The notes beneath the pieces are model-generated. The model was given only the letters and a program-made list of their open reading frames with translations, made no database searches and had not been told where the DNA came from. From DT-68 sp965263245 (GTDB taxonomy: Bacteria > Bacillota_I > Bacilli_A > Mycoplasmatales > Metamycoplasmataceae), in assembly GCA_965263245.1 (NCBI GenBank), contig CBDHHR010001146.1:806001-870000 (forward strand): a DNA stretch of 64,000 nt, read 5' to 3'. Every line of letters starts with the position of its first letter. Positions within the stretch are counted from its first letter, which is position 1. The position numbers and the translations under genes are program-made. This document shows, piece by piece, positions 46,428-57,302 of this stretch.

Positions 46428-47349
46428 AACAATCACCTATTTTTAAAATTAAATTATTTTTTGTTAATTCAAAATTTAAGTTTTTTTCTTTAAACAAGAA
46501 AAATTCATTGATATCTTCAATTGCTTTTTTAAAATTAAAATTTGAACTAATATATTTTTTAATTAATACTTTTTCCTTTGGAAAACATAAATCTAATAAT
46601 TCATTTAGTTTTCAAATATCATTAAAAAATAAATTTAATAACGAAAAAACAATTTTTCAGTTTTGAAAATCAACTAAGTTTTTTAAATCAATAATAAAGT
46701 CATTTTTATTACTTAATGATTTATTTAAAATTTGGATAACATTGTTATAAATTATTTTAAAATTATCATTAAAATTTTTTTCTATTTCTTTTTTGGTTTT
46801 ATAAAGATTGCCAAGTAAACTTGCAAATTTATTTGAATAACCTCATTCTTTTATTTCACTAATTCAACTATTAATATTAAGAGGAAGAATGTTTATAATT
46901 TGTGCTCTTGATTTAATAGTTGGTAAAATCGAAACAATATTGTTTGTTGTCATTAATATATAAGTATTTTTAGTAGGTTCTTCAATAAATTTTAAAAGTG
47001 AATTTAAAGAATAATGATTAGAGTTTTCAATGTTTTTTATGACTAAAATTTTTATTCCTGAAGAGTCTAATGCTGTTTGCTGAAGTTTGTTTGTGGCATT
47101 AATTATTTGTTCTTTTTTTATAAAGTTTTTTGAACCATCGATAAAAATTAAATCAGAATAATTAAGCGGATTATTTTTTTTAGACTCAGGAATTAACTTT
47201 TGAATTAAATAAATGTATTCGTTTTCAATATTTTGACCGTGTTGTGATGAAAAAAGATACGCGTGAGAAACTTTATTGTTATTAAAAGAATTATTTAATA
47301 TTTTATAAGTAACAATGTTGTTATTTTTTAATCAATTTTTGTAATTCAT
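46420..47349 (-). CDS. holB: DNA polymerase III delta' subunit (HolB)
   Basis: 309 residues with TGA Trp codons. Degenerate AAA+ clamp-loader subunit: KVSHAYLFSSQHGQ in place of Walker A, the block NSLLKFIEEPTKNTYILMTT and SRAQII. The N-terminal zinc module of classical delta' is missing. Start MNYKNWLKNN at 47349, 6 nt after a TATAAT box (47356-47361). First gene of holB-rsmI-DUF951. Confidence 0.82.
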
Positions 47350-47406
47350 ATTTTAATTATAGAATATATTAAATAAAAACCAAGAGAGATAAATGCCCCT
47401 TAGTTT

Positions 47407-47434
47407 AAAAACTATTAAATATTTAATAGTTTTT
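47407..47434 (-). terminator. Palindromic terminator at the end of tmk
   Basis: AAAAACTATTAAAT / ATTTAATAGTTTTT, a perfect 28-nt palindrome that includes the tmk stop codon and ends in T5. Confidence 0.5.
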
Positions 47435-48032
47435 TAATAATTTTTATTGTATCTTCATAAACTTTTTCTCGAGACTGGTTAGCGTCAATGATTTTAAATC
47501 TTTGAGGAAACATTTTTGCTATTTCTTTATATCCTTTAAAAACCCTTTGTTGAAAACCATTTTTTGCAACTTCAATACGATCTTTTAACTGACGTTTTTT
47601 CATTCTTTTAAGAGCATTTGCTCGTGAGACTTTTAAAAAAAAAGTTAAATCTGGATACTTTCCTTTTGTAGCAATTTCGTTAATAGCTTTTACTTTTTCA
47701 ATACCAATTTGTCGACCAGAACCTTGGTATGCAAGTGAAGAATCAACGTATCGATCACATAAAACAATTTTATTAGCTTTTAAACTCGGAAGTATAACTT
47801 CATCTAAATGCAATCTTCGATCGGCAGCAAAAAGAAGTGCTTCTGTGATTGGTGGTAAATTATTCTCTTTTTTAATAAGAATGTTTCTTATTTGCTTTGA
47901 TTCTTTTGAATGGGGATTACCAGGTTCTCTTGTAGAAACAAATTTAATTTTATTTTTCTTTAAAAACTTTTCAATTTTTTTAATTAAGGATGATTTTCCG
48001 GAACCATCTTGTCCTTCAAAACTTATAAACAT
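47415..48032 (-). CDS. tmk: Thymidylate kinase
   Basis: 205 residues. P-loop FEGQDGSGKSS, TREPG, DRYVDSSLAYQG (DR[YH] motif) and lid Arg residues (KKRQLKDR). dTMP to dTDP. A strong ribosome site AAGGAGGA precedes the ATG. Confidence 0.95.
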   Translation of the reverse strand: MFISFEGQDGSGKSSLIKKIEKFLKKNKIKFVSTREPGNPHSKESKQIRNILIKKENNLPPITEALLFAADRRLHLDEVILPSLKANKIVLCDRYVDSSLAYQGSGRQIGIEKVKAINEIATKGKYPDLTFFLKVSRANALKRMKKRQLKDRIEVAKNGFQQRVFKGYKEIAKMFPQRFKIIDANQSREKVYEDTIKIIKKLLNI

Positions 48033-48085
48033 TTAAAAAAATATCCTCCTTAGATTTATCACTAATAGTAATTATAAATAATAAA

Positions 48086-48112
48086 AAAATATATTTTAAG
48101 AAAATATATTTT
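48086..48112 (-). terminator. Terminator of the arc operon
   Basis: AAAATATATTTT repeated as an inverted pair around a 3-nt loop, followed on the minus strand by a T run. Lies between arcC and tmk. Confidence 0.6.
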
Positions 48113-48139
48113 TTATTTTTTTTGTAAGAACAAAAGTTT

Positions 48140-49072
48140 TTATTTATAAATTTTTGTTCCTTTTTCGCCACTAAGAACTTTGTTAGCAAATTTTAAATCT
48201 GCTATGTATGAATCTTTACCCGTTGATGAAGTAAATTTAATAACTGCTTCAACTTTTGGTTTCATTGAACCAGCTGGAAATTCATCGTTATCAATGTGCT
48301 TTTGTAAATCTTGAACATTTATTTTATCAATAAATATTTGATTATCTGTTCCAAAATTTAGAATTATTTTATCCACTGCGGTAAGGATAATGAAGTTATC
48401 AGCGTTAATAAGCTCAGCCATTTTACTCGCGGTAAAATCTTTGTCAATAACTGCATCAACCGGATGGATTTTTCCTTGATCATCTTTATAAACAGGAATT
48501 CCGCCACCACCACCAGCTATCACAATGTTGTTTTCAAGTAAACTTTTAACAACGTTTTTTTCAATAATTTCTAATGGTTTTGGAGAAGCAACCACTCTTC
48601 TATAACCTCTACCTGAATCCTCTTTAACAATTCATCCGTTTAAATTAGCAATTTTTTCTGCTTCTTCTTTGGAATAAAATGCTCCAATGGGTTTTGTAGG
48701 ATTATTAAAAGCTTCATCGTTTTTATCAACTAAAGTTTGTGTTACAATTGAAGCAACATTTCCTTTAATTGACCTAGATTTTAATTCATTATAAACAGCA
48801 TTTTGAATGTCTAAACCAATATAACCTTGTGACATTGCACCAGAATTAAATAAAGACATTGGTTCTGCTATTTTTTTGTTTTTATATGATTCAGAAAATG
48901 AGTTAAATATCATCCCAACTTGTGGCCCGTTACCATGACACACTAACACATTATTACCTTGCTCATATAAGTCAACAATAACTTTAGATGTTGTTTTTAA
49001 TGCTTTAATTTGTTCTGAAGGTTTTGAACCTAAAGCATTTCCGCCTAAAGCTATAACTATTCTTTTTGACAT
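48140..49072 (-). CDS. arcC: Carbamate kinase
   Basis: 310 residues. Amino-acid-kinase fold: ALGGNALGSK at the N terminus, CHGNGPQVG, NSGAMSQGYIG, VIAGGGGGIPV and AVIDKDFTA. It makes ATP from carbamoyl phosphate and ADP, the energy-yielding step of arginine fermentation. Last gene of arcA-arcB-arcD-arcC. Confidence 0.95.
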
Positions 49073-49075
49073 AAA

Positions 49076-50593
49076 TTAGAATATTGTTCCTGCATCTGCA
49101 ATTGCCGCAAAAATAACAATAAATAAAATTGAAACAACTGACATTACTGCTACGTATGGACCAGCTTTCTTAACTCAGTATGCATATGGAATTTCTGCAT
49201 AACCTGTATAAGCCATTAAAACTGCTGATGTAGGAGAAATTAAATTAATTATTCCAGAAGCAAGTATAAACGCCATGATAATTAATCCGTAAGCTGCATC
49301 AACGTTTGAAGCAAATGCTTTTGCTCCAATGCTGGCAAAAATTCCAATAAATGCAGCTGCGAATCCACTTGTTGATGGAACAAAGAATGATAACACAAGT
49401 GATAATAAGAAAATTACCACTGCGAATCCAATTAGTCCTAAATCTTTAAATGATTCACTTGAATTTGCAATTCATGGTCCAATTAATGATTTATCAAGTA
49501 TTTGACCTAATCCAGCAGCTACTGCAATTAGAATAGAAACTGGTAATAAGTCTTTTGCACCTTCCATATATGTGTTAATAAACACTCTTTCTTTATTTTC
49601 TTCTTTTTCAACAAAATCTTTATGATTAATTAAGAAAACTAAAATTGTAACTAAAGTGAAAACTCCAGCTATTGAAACAAAGTATCAGTTTCCTCATCCA
49701 CCTTCTCACATGCTTGATCTAGCTAATCAGAAAATACTTTTATCTGCATCAGCAGCAGAATCTGCTATTTTTGCATCGCCTAATCAATCATATCAAGGAA
49801 GATATGCTAAAATCATAATTAGAAATCCACCAAAGAATAAACCTAATGAAATTTTTCTTCTTGTTGTAAATTTAACAATTTCTTTTTTTGTAAATTTATT
49901 AACAATTTTTGATTCATCAATTCCTTTTAAACTAAATTTACCACTTTTAGTTCTAATACCAACTCACATTACAAATGCGATTGCGATTGCCATGAATAAA
50001 ACTCATGTTAATCATCTTGTACCTTGCATAGTACTTTGTGAGAAATTCTCTATTTGAGCAGCTGCTGCTCCAACTGCAAATGGGTTAATTGTTGAAGCCA
50101 TTACACCAGTTCCTGCTCCAACTAGAACTACAAGTACAGCTGTAAATGCTCCGTATCCCATTTTAATAAACACAGGAATTAGTATTGGTAAGAATGCTAA
50201 TGTTTCTTCTCACATACCATAAGTTGTTCCACCAAGACCAAATATCATCATTAATACCGGAATTATTAGAACTTCTTTTCCTTTAAGTTTTTTTACAATT
50301 GCTGCAATACCAGCATCAATTGATTTAATCCTATTCATTACACCAAGTAAACCACCAAGTGCTAAAATAAATAGAATAATATCCACTTTACTTGAAAAAC
50401 CAAGTCATATAGCTGTCATTGTATCTAGTAAACCTAAACCTACTAGTTCTTTAGATTCACCGTCAACATCTGTTGTAACACCTGATAACTGTAAAATTCA
50501 AGATAAAATGATAAATACGAACATCAATAGTAAAATAATTGTGTAAGATGTTGGCATTTGTCATCTTTTTTTCTTTGTTAAATTATTATCCAT
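49076..50593 (-). CDS. arcD: Arginine/ornithine antiporter-type carrier (YfcC/ArcD family)
   Basis: 505 residues, about 12 hydrophobic helices, many TGA Trp codons. Start MDNNLTKKKRWQMPTSYTII. FGLGGTTYGMWEE, GAGTGVMASTINPFAVG and FFVPSTSGFAAA are glycine-rich hairpins typical of the YfcC-type carriers that serve as ArcD in mycoplasmas. Sits between arcB and arcC, so arginine-ornithine exchange is the natural role. Confidence 0.85.
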
Positions 50594-50682
50594 AATTTTT
50601 TTATAAACCTTTCTTTTTTTTATAAACTTTTTAGTTTATAGATAATTATTATACAATAACTATCTACCATTTTAAGAGCATT

Positions 50683-51693
50683 TTATTGTCCAATTGTAGC
50701 AAGAATAATTGCTTTAATTGAATGAAGTCTATTTTCTGCTTCTTCAAATACAAGTGAGTGTTTTGATCTGATTACTTCATCAGTAACTTCAAACTCACCT
50801 TTAGCAACATTTTTAAACTTTGAACCATACTCTTGAGCTTTTTCAGCTCCGATTTTTGTCTCCATGTCATGAAACGCTGGAAGACAATGTAAAAAAATAA
50901 CATCTTTTGAAGCATTTTTTAACATTTTCATATTTACTTGATAATTGTGAAGAATCTCTAAACGACCTGTTCAATCAGTTTCGCCCATTGACACTCAAAC
51001 ATCAGTGTAAATAATGTCTGCATTTTTAGTTGCAATTTCTCAATTAGTTTCTAATTCAACACCTCCTCCGCTTTCTTTTGCGAATTTTCTACATTTAGAA
51101 ACTAAATCAGCTTCAGGCATTAATTCTTTGGGAGCTAATGTTACATAATTTAATCCTAGTTTACTTGCCGTAACCATTAATGAATTAGCAACATTATTTC
51201 TACCATCACCAACATAAACCATTTTTTTGCCTCTTAAATCTTTACCAAATTTTTCTTGGATTGTCATAAAGTCAGCAATCATTTGTGTTGGGTGTCACTC
51301 GTCAGTTAAACCATTTCACACCGGCACACCTGAGTGTTTAGCTAAAATTTCTACATCAGATTGTTTGTATCCTCTAAATTGGATTCCGTCAAACATTCTT
51401 CCTAAAACTTTAGCTGAATCTTCTACCGATTCTTTTTTCCCAAATTGAGAACCTGAAGGACCGATATATACTGTTTTCATTCCAAGATCAGCGGCTGCAA
51501 CTTCAAATGCACACCTTGTTCTTGTTGAATCTTTTTGAAATAATAAAACAATTGATTTACCTTCTAAAGGTTTATCAACAACTCCATTATATTTTTGTGC
51601 TTTTAGATTATGTGATAATTCTAAAAGGTGATTGATTTCATCAGTAGTAAAATCAATAATCTTCAAAAAGTTTTTTGATTTAATGTTTTTCAT
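50683..51693 (-). CDS. arcB: Ornithine carbamoyltransferase (catabolic)
   Basis: 336 residues with TGA Trp codons. Carbamoyl-phosphate loop DSTRTRCAFE, YIGPSGSQFGKKES, DVWVSMGE and FLHCLPAFHD. In this operon it splits citrulline to ornithine and carbamoyl phosphate. The ATG follows AAGGAGGTT. Confidence 0.95.
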
Positions 51694-51729
51694 ATAACCT
51701 CCTTATTTTTTTTTTTTTGTTTTTAATAA

Positions 51730-52938
51730 TTAAATTTCTTCTCTATCAAGTGGCATTGACATACATCTAGGTCCACCTCTACCCCTTGATAGTTCTGATG
51801 AAGGAACTTCAATTACGTTAATTCCGTGTTTTCTTAACACTTTGTTTGTAACAGTGTTTCTATCATAAACTACAATAGTTCCTGGTCTAATTGCTAAACA
51901 ATTAGCACCATCGTTTCATTGTTCGCTTTTTGCTGCTACTGGATCACCACCTGCAACCGGAATAAGTTCAACATTTGGAGAAATATACTCTTTTAATAAA
52001 TCAATAATTTTTCCTTCGTGTTTTGTTGTTTTTTCTCTAGTAATTTTGAAAAATTCATAATTTAATTTTTCTGTATCTACATCAACCGAAAATTTTTCAT
52101 GATCCATTTGGGTTAATATAGTATCTATGTGCATTGTCCCACGACCTTTAGGAATTTGAATAGCAATTAAATTTTTAAAGTTTGGATATTCTTCAAACAA
52201 TCTGTCTGTCATTCCTTGAATTCCTTCTGCACTTGTTCTTTGAGATATACCAGCAAATACTGTTTCTTTGTTTAGTACAAGAACATCTCCACCTTCAAGT
52301 GTTCCTTTTGAATTTGAATCTTGTAAAATAGGAATATCTTTAAAAGCAGGATGATATTTATAAGCAAATTGTGTAAAAATTGCTTCTCTTTTTCTTGTTT
52401 CGAAAAACATGTTGTTTATTTTTGTATGATTAAAAATTGAAATCATTGCATCCCTTTGGAATAAAACATTTAAAATGGGATCTATGTAAAATGGATATTC
52501 ATCTTCTTTTTTACAATGATCTTCTAAAGTGTTTTTAAATTTAGGATCAATCTCACTTTTTTTAACACCAGCAATTGCTGCCATTACTAATTCATGATTG
52601 TTTTTAATTGAATAAAAATATTTTTTACAAGCCTCAAAAACAGTTTCGTTATCAATGTTTGCTTGGTCTAAAAATTTATCTATAAATTTTTTTCTAATTT
52701 CGTCGCTAGTATCTAAAGCTTCTGCAAGAATTTTTTCAATATAAAAAACTTCTATTCCCTGATCTCTTAGAACTTTTGTAAAAGCATCGTGTTCTTCTTG
52801 CGCTTTTTCTAAGTACATAATGTCATCGAATAGAAGTTTTTCAAAAATTTCTGGATAAATCCTTTCCACTTCTTTACCTGGCCTGTGAACTAATATTTTT
52901 CTTAGTTTGCCTATTTCACTATTTACATTTATTTTCAT
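51730..52938 (-). CDS. arcA: Arginine deiminase
   Basis: 402 residues. Conserved blocks LRKILVHRPGKE, LEGGDVLVLN, RGTMHIDT (catalytic His) and the nucleophile Cys392 in GGPRCMSMPL. Converts arginine to citrulline and ammonia. First gene of the operon; ribosome site CAGGGAG. The leader contains a second, very strong AAGGAGGT with no gene behind it (see findings). Confidence 0.96.
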
Positions 52939-53095
52939 TTTTCTCCCTGAATTTTTTTATAATGATTTTTTTAATTTTATGTTTTTTTAATTACTCTAAT
53001 TGACCTCCTTTTTAAATATTTTTTTTATCGCATAGAAAATTATAACACTATAAAATTGTATTAAAAATTTTGTTCATAAAATTTTAAAAATTTTT
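52939..53095 (-). promoter_or_regulatory. arc operon promoter and leader
   Basis: Minus strand: TATAAT near 53038-53043 (GTGTTATAATTTTC), then ~100 nt of leader holding AAAAGGAGGTCA near 53002-53013 and the arcA ribosome site. Confidence 0.5.
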
Positions 53096-53365
53096 TTAAA
53101 ACTGATGGATTTTTTCTAATTCTAAATCAATATTTTCAATCGCTTCATTAACTGCAATAATAATTAAATCTTCTAAAATTTCTTTATCTTCTGGATCAAT
53201 TAATGCTTTGTTTAAATCAATTGATTTAATTTTTTTATTTCCGTTTAAAACTATTTTTATGCCTTGTTTTTCAACTAAAAATTCTTTCTGATAAATTTCG
53301 TTTTTTCTTTTTTCCATTTGCGATTGCATTTTTCTTGCTTCAGACATCATTTTTTTCATATTCAT
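53096..53365 (-). CDS. ybaB: Nucleoid-associated protein YbaB/EbfC
   Basis: 89 residues: MKKMMSEARKMQSQMEKRK and later INEAIENIDLELEKI-type helices with the VNGNKKI strand in between; typical YbaB. Located directly after dnaX as in most Firmicutes; GAGGATT inside the dnaX end is the ribosome site. Confidence 0.88.
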   Translation of the reverse strand: MNMKKMMSEARKMQSQMEKRKNEIYQKEFLVEKQGIKIVLNGNKKIKSIDLNKALIDPEDKEILEDLIIIAVNEAIENIDLELEKIHQF

Positions 53366-53368
53366 AGT

Positions 53369-55384
53369 TTAATCCTCATTTACTGAAAAAACTTCGTTAA
53401 AAAGTTCTTCACCAACTTTTTCTTCTATTGTTTTTGATTCTAAATTAATTTTAGGAACAACAATTTTTTTGGCACTTGGTAAATTATTTTCATTTTTTAA
53501 AGTCATTCATTCGTTTTTAGCTTCTTCAAACATGTTTTTATCAATGGCAAATATTAATTTTGGTTTACCTAAAATTTCGTTAATAAACTTTATAAATTTT
53601 TCACTTTTTCTTTCAATGTTGATCGCATCTAAAACATATTCTTGATCAGAAAAAATTAGTAAAAAGGTTTCTCCTGAAGAAATAATTTTGGTTTTTACTA
53701 AAAGTTCAACAAACGTTTTATATTTTTCTTTAGAAATGTATTTTTGAATGTTGTTTCAGTTTATTTTATCCTTTTCAATTTCTGCTCTATTGGCTTGAAT
53801 AAAAAGGTTAATAATGTTTTCTTTGTTAATTTCTTGAGCTTCATTTGCTTCGTTTTCATTATCAAAAAGTTTCATTATTTCTTCTTCTTCTTTTTCATCT
53901 TCTTTAAAAGTATCTTCATTTTTAGAAATTGATTCTAAAGTTTGACCAAATTGATCATCTTTAGCATCTATTTGAGTTGTAGTTGTTGAATCTTCTTCAA
54001 TTTTATTTAAACTATCTTCTAATTCTTCACTTGATTTTAAATTTTCATCAAATTCTTGTTTTTGCTCTAATTCTTGTTTTTCGTCAAACTCTGATTTTTT
54101 TTCTAGTTCTTGTTTTTGCTCTAATTGCTCATTTTCATCATTATTTTCAAATAAATTTTCTTCGTTTTCTAATTCATCTAATTGTTCATTTTCTTTGTTA
54201 TCTTCAAATAAATTTTCTTCAATTTCATTATCATTTTCTTTTAAACTGCTTGTTTCTTTTTTGTCAAAAAGATCTGTTTTTTCTAAAATTTCGTCCGAAC
54301 TTATTTTTTCAAAATTATCTTTTTTTGTTAATTTTTCATTTTTTGCATCAGGAGATTTTTTTAAAATTTTTAACATCGCAAGTTCAATCAGTTGTCGAGG
54401 AATTAAGGTATATCTTAAATTAGTTAATAAATCCATAAAAATTTTTAAAGACTTGTATGCAAAGTCAACGTCAATTTTTATAGTTTCAAGTTCTTTTTCG
54501 GATAAAAAAGTAACTAAATTTATATCGTTTGTTTTTTGCAAAATAATGTAATCTTTAATTATTTCTAAAAGTGATGTGGTTAATTTTTCAATATCAATTC
54601 CGTTGTCTAAAAATTTATTTATAAGGTTCATTAATAATTTTGAATCACCAGAATAAGCACTGTTTAATAATTTGATTTGGTTTTCAATCGAAATGATTCC
54701 AAACACTTGTGAGATTGATTCAAACGTAACGTTATTATTCCCAAAAGCAGAAGCTTGATCAGCAATCGAAAGCGCATCACGCATTCCACCTTGAGAAAGC
54801 TTAGAAATAAACTTTATTGATTCATCATCAAACGAAATATTTTCCTTTTTTAAAATCTCTCTAAGTTGTTTACCGATAATGTTTTCTTCAATTCTTCGAA
54901 AGTTAAACCGCTGGGTTCTTGAAAGAATTGTAATGGGTATTTTGTGTGGTTCGGTTGTTGCTAAAATAAAAATAACGTGCTCTGGTGGTTCTTCTAATGT
55001 TTTTAATAAAGCGTTAAAAGCACCCTTTGTTAACATGTGAACTTCATCAATAATGTAAACTTTATACTTTCCTTTGGTCGGCGCATAATTAATGTTTGCA
55101 ATGATGTTTCTAACTTCTGCAACCCCGTTATGAGAAGCTGCATCAATTTCAATAATGTCTAGTTCTTCAGACAAGTAAGTAATTTCTTCAATTTTGTTAA
55201 CTGCTCTTGCAAAAATATGAGCCACCGAAGTTTTACCAGTACCCCTTGGACCAGCAAATAAATAAGCATGACCAATTTTATTTTGCGAAATTATGTTTTG
55301 CAATGTTAAAACAATGTGTTCTTGACCTATTACTTCTTTAAAATGATTAGGTCTGTAAGTTCTATAAAGTGCTTTGTATGACAT
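53369..55384 (-). CDS. dnaX: DNA polymerase III subunits gamma/tau
   Basis: 671 residues. AAA+ clamp loader: RPNHFKEVIGQEHI, Walker A FAGPRGTGKTS, Walker B IIDEVHML, and sensor ATTEPHKI. The four-Cys zinc module that normally follows Walker A is absent (RAVNKIEEITYLSEELD instead). Residues ~370-520 are an acidic Glu/Asn/Gln/Leu-rich linker with short repeats (EQKQELE), then a tau-like C terminus after a TGA Trp. I use ATG 55384: the ATG at 55393 overlaps the TATAAT box (55392-55397). Confidence 0.92.
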
Positions 55385-55673
55385 AAAATACATTATACCA
55401 ACATAAAGTTTTGAATTTGTGAAAATATATTTTAAAAATTTGTATTAAAAAATGTCTAAAATAAGTAATTTTAAAATAAATAATAAAGTCATTAATAAAA
55501 CTTATTAATAAGACTTTTAGAAAAATTAAATCATTTTTAATATTAATTTAAAATATAGTTTTAAAAAACTACTTTTAGACATTGATAAAATGATAGAATA
55601 ATTAGATAAAGATTATAAAAATCTTAAAAAATTAAAAACCAATACTTTAGCTTAAAAATAAAAAAGGAAAAAA
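55385..55673. other. Intergenic region dnaX / dUTPase
   Basis: Divergent upstream regions. dnaX -10 box at 55392-55397; AAAAAGGA before the dUTPase ATG. Nothing else recognised. Confidence 0.5.
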
Positions 55674-56159
55674 ATGAAAATAACTAAATTATTAAAAATT
55701 CAAAAAGAGCTAGACCAAGCAATTGAAAAAAAACACAACGTTAAAGCGAGTGAAATTGTAAACCAAAAAATTATTGCGCTTTATGTTGAAGTGGGTGAAT
55801 TTACTAATGAAGTAGCAAATTTTAAATATTGAAAAAGCAACAAAAACATTTCTAAAGATAAAGTCTTAGAGGAGTATGTTGATTGCTTGCATTTTTATTT
55901 AACACTTTTTATATTCAAAAATGTAAAACAAGAAATTATTGAACCATCAAAAATTGAAAGTGATTTTGACAAAATGACTTTAGATCTTTATCAATCGATT
56001 ACAAAAATGCACAAAAACTTAAACCAAAAAACTTTACATGAATCTTTCGAGATATTTTTAGTAATTGGAAAAAGTCTTGATTTTAACTGAAGCGAAGTTG
56101 AAAAACATTATTTATTAAAAAACAAAGTTAATTTTGAAAGATTAAAGAATAATTATTAA
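55674..56159 (+). CDS. Dimeric dUTPase-like (all-alpha NTP pyrophosphatase)
   Basis: 161 residues, all-helical. Conserved metal-binding pattern EVGEFTNEVANFKYWKSNK then EEYVDCLHFYL matches the dimeric dUTPase/MazG-like superfamily (ExxE and ExxD). It would hydrolyse dUTP to dUMP, keeping uracil out of DNA. One or two TGA Trp codons. Single gene with its own terminator, just before the CBASS operon. Confidence 0.82.
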
Positions 56160-56176
56160 ATAAAGTATTTTGTTTT

Positions 56177-56206
56177 AAATTGATTATTAAAATGAATCAA
56201 TTTTTT
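56177..56206 (+). terminator. Terminator after the dUTPase gene
   Basis: AAATTGATT / AATCAATTT hairpin with a 9-nt loop and T6 run; separates the dUTPase from the CBASS operon. Confidence 0.7.
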
Positions 56207-56285
56207 CACTTTAACAAATTTGTCAATTTGTTCTTTAAATGATTATTGTTATTTAATTATAACATCTCTAATATTTTTTCTATGA

Positions 56286-56308
56286 TATCATTTATTTCAT
56301 AAATGATA
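56286..56308 (+). promoter_or_regulatory. Perfect palindrome upstream of the CBASS operon
   Basis: TATCATTTAT - TTC - ATAAATGATA, a perfect 10-bp inverted repeat ending 31 nt before the CD-NTase ATG. It overlaps a possible TATGAT -10 box (56281-56286); another candidate, TATAAC, lies near 56257. It could be an operator or a hairpin in the leader. Confidence 0.5.
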
Positions 56309-56339
56309 CGTTCATACAAAAATAAAAAGGAGCTAAAAA

Positions 56340-57302
56340 ATGAATCAAAAAACAAAAAAAGGTGTTGAAAACTCTTTAAATCAACTTTTTAATGAAGTAA
56401 GAAGAACTAAAAGTCAAAATGATTACATTCTTAAAACTACTTACAATTTTATTGACCTTGCTAAAGATGAAAAAATGAGTGAAGTAAAATTCATTGGGTC
56501 TGTACCAAGTAATTTATCTATAAATTATAAAGATAAAGGTTTTGATGTTGATGCAATGTTAATATGAAATAATATTTCAAAGGAACAACTTGTTGATATA
56601 AAATTTCAAATGATTGAAATATTTCGAGAATACGGAAAACAAAATTATCAAAAAGTTAAAGTTCATAACAAAAAACCTGTTGTTTCAATTAGATTTTTAA
56701 GTAAAGATGGTAATGATAAATTCCACATTGATTTTGTTTTTGCAACAAAAAATGGTAATGATACAAAATTTGTTTATTCTGATAAACCTTCAAACAAAAA
56801 AAATTATGATTTAATTAAAAATGAATCAGTTGAAATGTTAGAACATTTTAAAAACATTGTAAATAAAAATTCTGATGTTCAAAAAAGCATTGTTTTACTA
56901 AAATGATGAAATGATAATAAAACTAAAAATTTAACAAAAAATACTAAACTACCATCATCACTCATAAACGAAATTGTTATAAAAAAATCAGATTCTTCGG
57001 TTGTTGACCTAATGATTTCTTCATTAGAAGAAATGCATTCAATTATAAAAGCAAAAAAAGATGAAAATGAACCTTTTTGTTCAGATTTTGAACCAAAATG
57101 GGATTACTTAAGAAAAATGAATGATGAACAATTAAATCAAAGCGAAAATTTAATTAAATCTTCAATAGATGCTTTTGAAAAATCTTTAAATAATAATTCA
57201 ATTGAAGAAGCTATTTCAATACTTAAAAAATTTTTTGATCAACTTAAAGTAGTTATTGATGAAGACTCAGAAGCAGGTGCAAATGACGGAAGAGCTGGAT
57301 AA
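56340..57302 (+). CDS. CD-NTase: CBASS cyclic oligonucleotide synthase
   Basis: 320 residues, UGA Trp codons in use. cGAS/DncV-like nucleotidyltransferase: GS motif at 53-54 (FIGSVPSNLS), metal Asp69 and Asp71 (GFDVDAMLIW) and third acidic residue Asp131 (FHIDFVF). A helical C-terminal half follows. The protein ends EAGANDGRAG: a small-residue tail with terminal Gly, the kind of C terminus Cap2 joins to targets. On phage infection it would make a cyclic di- or trinucleotide for the effector. Ribosome site AAAAAGGAG. Overlaps the next gene by 20 nt. The clade and product are not predictable by eye. Confidence 0.85.

Noticed and set aside
53983..54551. Plus-strand ORFs over dnaX
   Set aside because: Hydrophobic translations of the antisense of the Glu/Asn-rich linker; no start signals.
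56340..57302. CD-NTase as a CCA-adding enzyme or poly(A) polymerase
   Set aside because: No tRNA-binding domains or RNA-specific motifs; the downstream E1/E2 and JAB genes and the Gly tail point to CBASS.
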